Of a DNA stretch of 39,874 nucleotides, positions 14,554-27,200 are shown piece by piece (position 1 is the stretch's first letter; each line of letters starts with the position of its first letter). The stretch is taken from positions 1 to 39,874 of IMG/VR virus record IMGVR_UViG_3300009154_000107. One strand, written 5' to 3'. The translations under genes and the position numbers were made by a program. Under the pieces are notes generated by a model that had not been told where the DNA came from, searched no databases, and worked only from the letters and a program-made list of their open reading frames with translations. Origin of the DNA: a virus.

Positions 14554-17500
14554 ATGGCGACTACACAACAGGTAAGACAGAGCCAATTATTTGCCGCCCA
14601 TGACTGGCAGGTCATCTATACTGCGTATACGCAGATTAATTTCAGTGCGTATGATTTCCAAACCATACGTTCTGCTATGATCAACTACATTAGGTTGAAT
14701 TATCCAGAAGATTTTACAGACTGGATCGAAAGCAGCGAATTTGTTGCACTGATTGATCTTCTAGCCTATCTTGGCCAAAGCATTGCGTTCCGTATGGATC
14801 TCAATACTCGAGAGAATTTTATAGAAACTGCGCAACGCAGAGACAGTATCTTCAAACTGGCCAGGATGTTGAGTTATCAACCACAGCGCAGCATCCCTGC
14901 CAGTGGTCAATTGCAGATCACCAGCGTGATAACCGATCAACCGGTAATAGATGCAGATGGCAACAATCTTCAGAACATAAAGATCAATTGGAATGATCTT
15001 AATAATCCCAATTGGTATGAACAGTTTATACTGGTGATGAGTGCCAGTTTCAACAGTACCAATCCCTTTGGTAATCCGGCTCAATCTGGCACTGTTAATG
15101 GTATATCAACTCAACTGTATACTATGAATAACACATCTATACCAACCAGCGTGCTGCCCTTCACTGCAACGGCTGCTGGAAATACGCTGAACCTTGAATT
15201 GATTAACCCTGGATTCAAAGGGGGCACCAATACCAACATTCTTAACTCTGGCTCATTCTTCGAAATAAACCCCAATCCTCTGAATAGTTGGAACATAATT
15301 TTCCAAAATGACGGCAACGGGTTTTCATCACCAAACACTGGATTCTTTTTGTACTTTAAACAAGGTACCATGCAATATCAGGATTACCAGTGCAGTCAGC
15401 CAATTGCCAACCGTATCATAGATGTCAATGCGTCAAATGTCAATCAAACAGATGTTTGGGTGCAAACCATTGATGCCAACGGTTTGGTAATTAACCAATG
15501 GATACCAGTTCCAGCAGTTGTCGGGTCAAACATAATATACAACAGCCTTGCCAACAACGTTCGCAATATCTACAGTGTAATCAGCCGCAACGTAGCAGGC
15601 GGTGATCAAATCAGTATAAGATTTGCTGACGGTACTTTTGGTAATGTACCAATTGGTATTGTCCGAGTATGGTATCGCATCAGTAACAATTTGACTTATC
15701 AAATCACACCAAATGATATTGTAAATCAAGTGTTTGCTTTTTCATATGTAGACAATCTCAATAATATTTGGAACATTGCCTTAACCACCAACCTCCAATA
15801 TACTGTAACCAACGCCCAAAGTGGAGAAACCAATGCACAAATAGCACTGAATGCTCCCCAAACCTACTATACCCAGGATAGAATGGTAAACGGCGAAGAC
15901 TATAACCTGTTCCCGTTGAGCGAAGCAGCTATATTAAAAGTCAAAGCAGTAAATAGATTCTACAGCGGACAAAGCAGATATCTCAGTGTTAACGATCCAA
16001 CCGGTACTTACAACGGTCTCAACGTGGTCTGCACAGATGGTATTTTTTACAGTGAAAACGATCTCAGCACTAATATTGTTACAAATGCTCCGGGCATAAA
16101 TCTCAATGTTATTGTTAAAACACAAATACAGCCGATGATCAATGGGAGTTTTGGTCATCAGCTTGATGCTATAGAATTAGAACAATTTTATTTCTACAAC
16201 TATCCAACTGTAGCAATACCAAATGGCTATACATGGGGTACTGTGACAAGTTCAACCAAAACCTGTTCAGGAGCAATTTATGTTGGAGCCGTTGCAGTCC
16301 AGGTAGGAAGTTTTGCTCCCAGAACTTCATTTCTGCTATATATTACCAAAGGCGCAATTATTCAATTTGCCAGCGGTGCAGTTGCATCGGTGGTTGGTGT
16401 AGTAGGTGACGGCACAGGGGTTAATCTCACAGGTTCGACCAATGGTGTAACCTCAGGTCCAAATGCTGGTCCGGGGGCCATTACATTGAGCATACCAGTT
16501 GCATCTAACGACATTCCAGTGTCTATCATACCAGCATATCATACAACTCTAAGTGCTACCGCTGTCACAGCCATTGCCGCAGCAATGGCGTTGCGTAATA
16601 CATTTGGCATACGTTATTCCCAGGCAGGTGTGCCCAACAGTGTAGGTACTCTGGACTATTGGGTAGTAGTCCCCACGGTCGATTTGAACTCTAATAACAC
16701 TTTCAGCATGCTGTATGCTGGGGATACTTCCAACACCAACAAAGACAACAGTTGGTTATTACTAGTAACATGGACCGGCGCAGGTTGGACAGTCAATGCC
16801 CGGGCGCTGCGTTATATTTTTGAAAGTGCATCGCAGAATCAGTTCTATTTTGATAATTTCAACAAGTCTTTTGACCCCAATACAGGTTCAACTAACTATG
16901 ACTATATCAATATTCTCAGCACCAATTCCAATAGCCAAACTGCCAGTTATCAAACCACTGCACCAATTGTAACCAGAGGTTCCTATTCTTTTTCTGTCCT
17001 GTCTACAACAGGTCTATCAGTGGGATTAATAGTAATAGGCGCAGGAATACCAGCAGGATCAAAGGTAGTCAGTATAGTTGGCAATACTGTCAGTATCAAT
17101 CATGCAATTACAGTATCTGGTACTAATGTAATACTAGGATTTTATCCCAACCCATCTCTAGGCAAAGATTATCTGTGGCAAATCATAGGTCAGCAAACAG
17201 ATCCAGATGGTTATACCAACCCCAGCAGCGTGCATGTCACCATGTGGCAGAGCAATAACTACGGTGTTCCAAATGATCCAAATGAATACAATCAGGTAGT
17301 AAACCCCAGTGATACCCCACAACTACTGTTGTTTTGGGTATCTGTTACTTCAAGTGACGGCTATCAATATTGGCAACCAATCGAAATACCACTGTCACAG
17401 ATTTTCCAAACAGTCAATCAGATACCACCTATTACTATTATCGTCAAAGGCCAAGTGGTTATAAATCCCTATTGGGTCCAAGGAAAAATTGTCTGGGTCA

Positions 17501-18231
17501 TGAATCAATCAGTTATGTATCAATACCAAAGCATCTCCGCGGAAGTTGTAGGTACATTGGTAGATGTCACGACAAAGTATAAAGTACGTATTGGTCGCAA
17601 TAATCTAAGTTTTCTCTGGGTGCATACTCCGCCAACAGATCAACGCATTAACCCGGCAGTCACTAATGTCATTGACATGTATGTGTTGACAACATCATAT
17701 GATACTAATATCCGCAATTGGATTGCCACTAATGGTAGTTTGGCCACACTGCCTCTACCCGAAACCAGTGCTCAACTGGCAGCAGAATTCAGTAACCTAG
17801 ATCAATTTGCCATGATGACAGATCAAATGGTTTGGCATCCTGTAACATATGTATTGTTGTTTGGTCCACAAGCACCGCAGGAACTGCAGGCCAACTTTGT
17901 TGTGGTACCTGTTCCTGGTACAACTTTTACCAATAATCAAATACAGAGTTTGGTTATACAATCAATAAACCAATATTTCTCTCTCAGGAATTGGGATTTT
18001 GGTGATAGTTTTTTCTTTACAGAAATGGCTGCATATATCCATCAAAATCTTGCTACTATAATCGGCAGCATCGTAATGAAACCCATCAGTGCGCAGGCGG
18101 TTTTTGGTAATCTTTTTGAAATACAAGTGGGTCCTGATCAGATAGTACTCAGTTGTGCAACCGTAAACAACGTGCAGATAGTGCAGAGTCTGACTGATTC
18201 AGTATTAGGGATAAACAACAGCAATGGCTAA
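14554..18231 (+). CDS. 6: Baseplate wedge protein gp6, enlarged
   Basis: The N-terminus has DFQTIRSAMINYIRLNYPED, VALIDLLAYLGQSIAFRMDL and FIETAQRRDSIFKLARMLSY, the hallmark of gp6 in T4-like phages. At 1225 aa it is about twice T4 gp6 (660 aa). The extra length includes a Gly/Thr/Val-rich insert around residues 565-690 and a small beta module around 800-860 with GLSVGLIVIGAGIPAGSKVV. The C-terminus (SLRNWDFGDSFFFTEMAAYI, then SIVMKPIS) matches the end of gp6. gp6 forms the inner iris that holds the wedges together and reshapes on contraction. AAAAGGAA precedes the ATG. The last eight bases overlap the next gene, so translation is probably coupled. Confidence 0.88.
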   Translation: MATTQQVRQSQLFAAHDWQVIYTAYTQINFSAYDFQTIRSAMINYIRLNYPEDFTDWIESSEFVALIDLLAYLGQSIAFRMDLNTRENFIETAQRRDSIFKLARMLSYQPQRSIPASGQLQITSVITDQPVIDADGNNLQNIKINWNDLNNPNWYEQFILVMSASFNSTNPFGNPAQSGTVNGISTQLYTMNNTSIPTSVLPFTATAAGNTLNLELINPGFKGGTNTNILNSGSFFEINPNPLNSWNIIFQNDGNGFSSPNTGFFLYFKQGTMQYQDYQCSQPIANRIIDVNASNVNQTDVWVQTIDANGLVINQWIPVPAVVGSNIIYNSLANNVRNIYSVISRNVAGGDQISIRFADGTFGNVPIGIVRVWYRISNNLTYQITPNDIVNQVFAFSYVDNLNNIWNIALTTNLQYTVTNAQSGETNAQIALNAPQTYYTQDRMVNGEDYNLFPLSEAAILKVKAVNRFYSGQSRYLSVNDPTGTYNGLNVVCTDGIFYSENDLSTNIVTNAPGINLNVIVKTQIQPMINGSFGHQLDAIELEQFYFYNYPTVAIPNGYTWGTVTSSTKTCSGAIYVGAVAVQVGSFAPRTSFLLYITKGAIIQFASGAVASVVGVVGDGTGVNLTGSTNGVTSGPNAGPGAITLSIPVASNDIPVSIIPAYHTTLSATAVTAIAAAMALRNTFGIRYSQAGVPNSVGTLDYWVVVPTVDLNSNNTFSMLYAGDTSNTNKDNSWLLLVTWTGAGWTVNARALRYIFESASQNQFYFDNFNKSFDPNTGSTNYDYINILSTNSNSQTASYQTTAPIVTRGSYSFSVLSTTGLSVGLIVIGAGIPAGSKVVSIVGNTVSINHAITVSGTNVILGFYPNPSLGKDYLWQIIGQQTDPDGYTNPSSVHVTMWQSNNYGVPNDPNEYNQVVNPSDTPQLLLFWVSVTSSDGYQYWQPIEIPLSQIFQTVNQIPPITIIVKGQVVINPYWVQGKIVWVMNQSVMYQYQSISAEVVGTLVDVTTKYKVRIGRNNLSFLWVHTPPTDQRINPAVTNVIDMYVLTTSYDTNIRNWIATNGSLATLPLPETSAQLAAEFSNLDQFAMMTDQMVWHPVTYVLLFGPQAPQELQANFVVVPVPGTTFTNNQIQSLVIQSINQYFSLRNWDFGDSFFFTEMAAYIHQNLATIIGSIVMKPISAQAVFGNLFEIQVGPDQIVLSCATVNNVQIVQSLTDSVLGINNSNG

Positions 18232-21200
18232 CATCAACACCACTTACCTGCAGCGCTATCCAATTGAACTGCTGCCTGAATATCTACAGACAGATGCACT
18301 GAAAAAAGTATTCAATGCCACGGTAAACCATCTGTTCCAACCAGCCAGTGTGGAATTTCTAGACGGATATGTTGGGCATATACCGCCTTGGTATAATCCA
18401 CTCACTGATTTCTATATACCAGAACCCGATGCCAATCGCCAGAATTATCAGTTAGATCCCACTGTGGTCAGCAGTCCCTACAACAATCCCGAGTTGACCA
18501 ATGCCATGTTCTATGAAGATCTCATAGGTCAACTGGCGTTTCAAGGTGCATTGGTCAACAACCATGATCGGCTATTCGCCCAAGAATATTATTCATGGAG
18601 TCCGCCTATTGATCTTGACATGTTTACAAACTATACCAATTATTTTTGGTTACCAAACGGTCCAGATGCTATTATCCTTCTCAACACTACCGATCTAGTC
18701 AATACAGCAGCCGGACAAACTGCCTATTCTTATGTTGGCAGTGTGATATACTCATCAAACAATACCACTGCCACATTTACGGCTTCAGCACCTTTGGTTT
18801 TTACAACAGGTTTAAAAATCATACCAAAGGCGGACCAAACTCTGTTGTTGAACGACCAAGAGTTGATCATAGGAGGAGTAGGTCGCAGTATACAGTTGAT
18901 TAATTTCAGTGACATTGCATATACAAACTGGGACCTTGGAGGTTGGGATCTCTATGGATGGAGTGGTGTTACAGACCCAACCACACTGTATGTCACAATA
19001 GCCAGAGGCAGCAGTGACGGTAACCAGTGGAGTAGCCAAAACCGGTGGTTTCATATCGATATTATCAATATATCAAAAACTTTAGTCAGCAACATTTCTA
19101 ATAATCAAGCTGCACGCCCTATCATTCAGTTTGATGTTGATACTCAACTATGGAACTATGGCACTAACAATCGTGGTATTATTACAATTGTTGATACTGT
19201 TAACACAAGTATTTTAAAAAACATAGTAGGCCAACCTTATTGGACAATAAATGGTGTCCCTCTGCAAGACGGCATGAGGATACTGAGTCTTGCTGACAAC
19301 AGTCCAGAGGCTGCGGGTAAAATTTTCATTGTAAGTGGACAGGCCAACGGTGCAATACAATTAACAGTAGATACCAGCGGTTGTCATTCATCAGATGGCC
19401 AACCAACTCAGGGTGACCGAGCAACTGTACAGTTTGGGTTACTGCAGGGACAAAACATTTATTACAACAACGGCGTATGGACGACGAATTGTCAGCAATT
19501 GATTGGATTAACTCCGCCATTGTTTCAATTGTATGATATTGACGGCAACAGCATGAGCGACCCCAGTGTGTACCCAAGCAGCAGTTTCATGGGCAGTCAG
19601 GTCTTTTCATATGCAATTGATCCAACTCAACCAATAGACCCGTATCTTGGGCAATCTGTCCAACTGGATCAATTTGGAGACTGGGTATTCGACAACAATC
19701 TAACCACTGACACTGTCACCTATGTCAGTAATTCCACTAGAATCAATTATAATGGTTATCTTTTTGCCCAGATTGGATCAACATATATAGATTCGTGGTA
19801 TACCGCGCCGCAATTGAGTCGGCAATATATCATCAATCAATTTGATCTAACAACAGACACCACTGTCTTTGTTATAGACCAAGCTCCAGCAGCACAATCT
19901 GACAATACATTGCCAACAATTTTTGTCCGTATAAATGTCAATCAAAATGATAAATTGCTGGTTAATGGAGTTGATTACACTGTAAGCAACAACGTTGTCA
20001 CCTTGACAGTGCCTGCAGTGGCAGGCAGCATCGTTGAAATAGCATCTTGGAATCCAGTTGCACCTGTAAATATAACAGGTTACTACCAAATCCCACTCAA
20101 TATCAGTGCCAATCCCAACAATCTACCGATCACCAGTGTAGCACGTAGCCAGTTTCTGCAACAGTTCCAAGAAATAATAGAAAATCAAACCGGTATAGTA
20201 GGTCCAGCATTGGGCAAGAACAATTACCGGGACACAGCACAGCAACGAGGCCTTGGACTTAGTATCCTACAGCATCGTGCTCCGATGATCAAATTAAACC
20301 TACTGAACAGTGTACCGCTGAACAATATCAATTTAACCACAGCGCCTACTGATCCAGTACAGGCTATGCAATATGCCGAAAATAGTTATACTCGATTCTA
20401 TAATAGATTCCTGAGAGCACTGTTCAATGTTGCAGCACAGCAGGGATATACTGCCAGTAGTGACCCCAACGTGTGCAACCCCTACAACACAGCTCTGTGG
20501 ATAACCACAGCACTGAATCAAATCAACATAGGCAAAACTCCTGCATCTCCTTGGGCCAACACAGGGTACGGCGGACCTCCTGGCGCGTATGGTCTGATAC
20601 AGGCCACTAATCCACTGTATATACCAGCTACTGCTACACGACTGGGCATCACTTCTGCCTTTACCCCTATGGTATACTTTGATACCAGTTACCTAACTCC
20701 TCAGTTGACAATACAAACGCACGACGGTGCACGAATCGTGATGGTAGACAACCAAGGTGTGCCTCTTGGTACGATTCTACACAATCAAAGCATGACTACC
20801 AATCCAGAACAGTTGACCAATCCTGTAGCAGCCGCCTGGCTTCAGTTTGAACTCAACATGTTCAACAATCTACCACCAGCCTACAGCAATCCAGAGGCAA
20901 CTTTGGTGTTTGATATAACCACCTATGCTCCGGGTCGTTGGAGAACTACAGACTATACTGCTGCTGAATATATACAGCTACAGCGCGGAGCATTTGACAA
21001 ATGGGTGATCAACAATCAGATAGATTATCAATCAAATACCGGTTACAATCCCAGCGATCCATTTAGTTTCAATTATAGCACTGTTACTGATCAGCAGGGC
21101 AACAGCATACCAGGTGGATGGCAGGGCATTTATCGTTGGTTCTACGACACTGATCGACCACATATTTGCCCCTGGGAAATGCTGGGTTTCAGTCAGGAGC

Positions 21201-24200
21201 CTTTGTGGTGGACAGAACAGTATGGCGCGGCCCCCTACACCAGTGGTAATACTGCACTGTGGCAAGATCTTGCATCTGGAATCATACGGCAGGGTCAGCG
21301 CGCAGGCACTTATTCTGTTTGGGCAAGACCCGGACTGATGTCCTGCATACCAGTGGATGCACAAGGTAATCTCTTGCCCCCAGTACTGTCCGGCTGCGCA
21401 GCTTATCTGCCAACTGCCACTGCTGCCCAAGCACCTTGGATTTTTGGCGATGGGGGGCCTGTAGAAAGTGCTTGGATACATTCTCAATACTATCCATTTG
21501 TAGAGTCCGTTACGGGATACCTTATGAAGCCTGCGGCATTTGTTGAATATACCTGGGACAGCCTCCGTACCCAAGAGATTTATCCAGCCACTAACGAAAG
21601 CCAATGGATCTACATAGATACCAATACAAGACGCGCAAGTGATCAATTCTATATCAATAGAGAAACTCCTAACACATTAGTAACTGGGGTCTACGTTCCC
21701 GATGAAACCAATCTTGCCTATTTTGCCAGTGCAGGTTTTCAAGTTTGGATTACTGAATATGTTGTGAGTCAAGGACTATCTGTGACCAACTTTATCGGCA
21801 GTGTCATAAGGGGTGGCAACGTAAAATTGGCACATCGCATGGCCGGCTATATCAACACTACTAATTTACGCGGAGTTGTTGACAGTTTTGGCCAAATAGG
21901 CTACAACAGCCAAATCATACCAAATGAAAACATCAGCACCTATCTCTATCGCAGCACCAGCACTGGAAATTATTACTACAGCGGAGTTATAGTGCAACAG
22001 GTAGTTGGTGGTTGGAAGATATATGGTTATGATGCAATCGAACAATTTTTTACCATAATACCGTCCAATACATCTGGATCCAAGATCAACATTGCCATAG
22101 GCAATCAACAAGTTACAGAATATCAAACAGGCCTAACCAACAGCATTAAAATCGTGCTGTATAATACAGTATTGACATCATATCAACAGGTATATGACTT
22201 TTTGATCAGTTACGGTCGCTGGCTGACATCACAGGGTTGGGTATTTGAAACCTATAGTAGCAATGCGGGAGCAGTGTTGAACTGGAGCCAAAGTGCTAAA
22301 GAATATCTACTTTGGGCACAAGGATCATGGGCCAACGGCACACTGATTGCACTGAGTCCCAGTGCAGCATCAACTCAGTTTACCACACCAGTTGGTATGA
22401 TAAACTATGTGAATGGTATTATCAGTGGGACCTATCCTGTAGTAGATAGGGCAGGACAGCCAATACAATCACAGCATCTCGATGTGCTACGCAACGAAGG
22501 TGTAATGACCGTTCAGCCAAACAACACGCAGGGCATCTACGGCATGAGGTTGTTCACCACAACCATAGAACATGCTGTGTTTTTTGACAATCTTACAGCA
22601 TTTGGTGATGTAATTTACGAACCTCTTTACAATCTACAACAACAGCGCATCAAACTCTATACCTATCGAGCCAATGGCTGGAATGGTACCATAAATGCTC
22701 CAGGTTATGTTGTAATACAGAACAATACCACGGTCAACGGGCAGACAGTTTCTTCAAATACCTGGACCATGACCAACAACTTTGACAAAACTGCCAGCGA
22801 TTTTACCAAGTACTTCAACATCGATGAACCAAAGAACTATTCAAAAATCACCTATGGCGGTGTCAATACCATTACATCCAGCAGCACGCTGGGGTCCATC
22901 GATAACCAAGCCATAGCCAATATATCCAAGCACACAATAGGTTATCAACCACGGGCTTATCTGCAAAATCTCCTTCTAGACGAATCGGTAGAATTCCAAT
23001 TCTATCAAGGTTTCATCAGGCAAAAAGGTACATTGTCCAGCATCAATGCCCTGTTGCGCAGTTCATCGATTATTCCAACCGGCAGTACATTTAATTATTT
23101 CGACGAATGGATGATACGTGTTGGAACCTACGGGGCCACAGCGTTCAATGTGGACATCGAATACATCTTGCCTCAGTCATATATCAACTATGATCCTCAG
23201 TGGATCAGATTTTTCAGCAGCACTAGTAATAATCCCAATGACAATGTGTTTGATATAGTACCAAATGATCCATTATTGATCACGCCGCCGGCCACCTATA
23301 CCACAAAGATTTTTGGTCTACGCAATTCATATGCGTCAGATCCAGCTACTGACATTCCAACTGCTGGCTATGCTCAGTTAGGTGAAACAAACTGGTATGT
23401 TGCCAACACCAGCGAACTAAAAGGTCTCTATTCTAGTGTGCTGTACACTAATAGGCCTTTGAACTTCTATGATACAGTTTGGCAATTTATCACTGACAAC
23501 GGATCTTGGATGGTATGGATTTTGTCTCCTGCTGCAAGTCAACCGTCCTACACTATACCCAGCACGAGTTTTGGTACTCCGACTACTATAGTAACATCTG
23601 GTCCACACGGATTGCTCAACGGGGACCTTTGTGTGGTATTTGGCGTAGCAGGTACGCCGGCAATCAACAACACTTATGTGATTGGATCAGTTACACCAAC
23701 TACATTCAATATACAAATCAGCACATTCACTGCAGGTTCAGGCGGCACTATCTGGGTATATCGACCAATGAGATTTGCCAACATTTTTGATCGAGATACC
23801 AGTGCCCCACCTGGCGGGTATCAAGAAGGCAATCTAGTCTATGTCGACCAAGGCGGTATCATACCAAATGCATGGACAGTATATCATTATGTACGCAGCC
23901 AATTTGTACCATATAGACAACAACCGCTGCAGGTTGACCCAAACCTGCTGCAATCCAGCGCCATCTACAACATCAAGACTGGCAAAAATCTTGCCAGTCT
24001 TGAATACTGGGATCCAGTAAAGGGCAAGATACCAGGCCAGGCACAGCAGGAACTTACCTTTATCACAGATGTAGACCCAGCTACCTACAATAGTGGAGAC
24101 ACCGCCGGATATTTGGTAAATCCCAGCCTTGCATGGAGCAGCGCACAGATAGGACAAACCTGGTGGGATGTTGCACAGGTTAGATATTTAGATTATGAAC

Positions 24201-27200
24201 AGGGCGACGATTCATATAGACTACGCACCTGGGGGCAAATAGCACCGGGCACTGCTGTTGTGGTGTATGAATGGATACAAAGCAGTGTATCCCCAACTGA
24301 CTGGGCCACATCAGTTGCTGCTGGCACAGCCATTATGGTCAATGGATCAATGGTAATTCCGTCTGGCACAGTAAAAGAACCTTACAATTGGGTTCAACTA
24401 CAACAGTATAATAATCAAAATCAACCAACAACCTATTATTATTTCTGGGTTGGCAACAGCGGCCTCCCCCCATCTGGTATTAACAGACGTTTAAGCACCT
24501 CTGCTATTGCAACTCTTATACAAAGACCTAGCCAAACCGGTGTGCCATGGTATGCTGCTATAAGCCAAAACAGCATCATCCTTGGAAATGTACAGAATCT
24601 GTTAAATGGCCTGCAAGTGGCGCAGCGCATTAACTACACTTCCAAAGCCAATAATGCCAACATCTACAGCGAGTGGGAGTTGATCAGACAGGGAGATCCA
24701 AACAGTCCTATCAATACCACTGTATGGTCAAGGCTCAAAGCCAGTTTGGTAACCTTCGATGGAATGGGCAACGATGTCCCAGATTACCATCTCAATGCCT
24801 ACAACAGATACGGTACCTTTATACGTCCTAGACAAACATGGTTTGTCAACAGAGTGTCAGCCAGTGAATTATTTGTCAGTACCTTTAATAATCTAGCAGC
24901 ATCTAGCAATACTCCATTGGTATATGACGCTGGTATAGCAAGCTGGTTAAATTACTTTGACGCTGCTGAACCAATACCAACTCAATTTAGCAATATCTTG
25001 CTGTCAGTAACAGGTACTGCAGCTAATCGTGTTGTGGTAACATCAACCCTGGGTATGATACCTGCACAGCCGGTGGTATTCAACAGCAGCATTGGCGGGT
25101 TAATCGGTGGCACAACCTACTATGTTTTGGCAATCACCAGTCAAACTACCTTTAGTGTCAGCATGGTACCTGGTGGCGAAGTCATTGAACTTGCTGATAC
25201 TTCTGTGACAACTACGGCTACAGAGACCGTTACTGTCTGGGATTATCAAGTGGCTGACCTAACACAACGCGACGGTCTGATTGGAGCAATATTGCCCGGT
25301 CAATTGATACTGTGTGATGCCAACAGCAGCACTGATAACAAATGGTCCATATGGCAATATACTAACAACAGTCAACAATATTGGTCTTTGACACGCATAC
25401 AATCCTATAACACAGCCAATTATTGGCAATATGTCAATTGGTATGCAACAGGCTACAGTGCAGAAACACCACCAAACACCAGCGTTGAAACGATTGCAGA
25501 TTTATATGCCATAGCCAACCCCACTCAGGGTCAACTTGTAGAGGTGGTCAACGGTGGTGATGGTAATTACCAATGGTGGGCATATTCAAACAGCGCGTGG
25601 TCTTTGGTATGTCAACAAAATGGCACCATGCAGGTGCTGCCAAGTGTGTATCAATGGGCTGAAACTTCTGGTGGATTTGACGGATCGCCATTTGATGCTG
25701 CTGGTACCAGCAGTATTTTCAATCCATTGCCAGTATTCGATGACAATGCTGCCATTGAGTTTGCCAATATAATAGATGGTATATATTTGGCCATCTTCCC
25801 AGGACCAAACAGCATTGAACTTAATTCCTTGTTCTTTGCCATGACCAATTTTGTAGTTGCCGAACAGCTACAGGCAGATTGGATTTTCAAGACCAGCAAC
25901 ATAGTGTTCAACGGTTTCAACCAAACTCTAGGTCAACCGCCACTATTGGCTGTAAACAACACCAACAGCATATTGGCATTCATCAACGAAACCAAACCCT
26001 ATCATGCCAATATACAGGACTATACCAATGGGTATTCGGCACTAGATCCGGCCAACGCCTCTGTGGTGGATTTTGATGTACCGTTTGCCTATCTCACTAC
26101 CAATACTCCCTCAAACGCAGTAAACCCATCAAATATCACGGTCAATACAACAAATCTTGAAGGAATTGAATACCGCAATACATATAGTGCATGGTACGAA
26201 AATTACCATGCAGCCACATCGGTGACACTACAACAGTATATTGATCCAAATCTTGTAAGACAATTGACCACCAAGATGGTTTTTGATAGGATCAGTAATC
26301 CGGCACTGTTGCTGGGTTGGGGCAGCACTTGGTCAATATTTGGTTGGTCAAATGAAAATGCTGGCCAAAACTTTGGAGCACTGACTCGTATAGAAGACAA
26401 CTATGCACCAACTCCCGGTATGATTCCCAATGTAATATCTGATCTCATGCAGGGTGTAGTTTATCGCGGACAAACCATAGGCAATCTTGGGTTCTCAGCC
26501 GAACCAGGATGGAGCGCAGGCCCATGGGGAGGACTATTGGGTTGGGATGCTGACCGAGCTGTGGTAGATGCATATCTTGACCAAATCATACAAGGCGGAC
26601 AGATACCAGATTATGATACCGCTGTAGGTGACGGCCAAACCGTTACATTCCCACTAAAACGTGGCGCACAAAACCCCAACAGCCTAGTGGTATGGAGTGA
26701 CGGGGGACTGAGGTTGTATGGTGTTGACTGGTTTGTACCAACATATGCAATAAATGCCTATGTTTTTGATGGCGGCACTGGTTATAGTATTGGAGATCAA
26801 ATAAATGTGCTGGCAGGGTCTGGCATAGTACCAGTTCGTCTGCAGGTAACAGAAGTAAGTCATGGCAGCATTACTGCTGTAAACATACTGGGTAAAGGTT
26901 CTTATACCACTGTTCAGCCTGGACCATACAAAACACAATACCCACCGGCCTATCCAGGTTTTGGCACCAATGCAATGATAGGTGTTGATTGGTCCTGTGC
27001 TTGGATACAATTCACTACACCACCAGCTAGTAGTGCAACACCAAATGTCTTTATACTCTATATAGGCACTACATTTGAATCTGCAGCTACCAATCCCAGT
27101 GACAGTATCTATGATGGCTACGAGTTTGTTCAGCCTTATGTAGATGACAATCACCCAGAAGAATTGTACCCAATGCTGCCTAGAGATTGTCTAATAATGG

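Noticed and set aside
21032-21646. 204-codon minus-strand frame inside the giant gene
   Set aside because: It is antisense to a clearly coding region, with no ribosome site and an unconvincing composition.
26684-27154. 156-codon minus-strand frame inside the giant gene
   Set aside because: It is a shadow of the plus-strand coding sequence, with a Cys/Tyr/Ile-rich composition typical of antisense frames.
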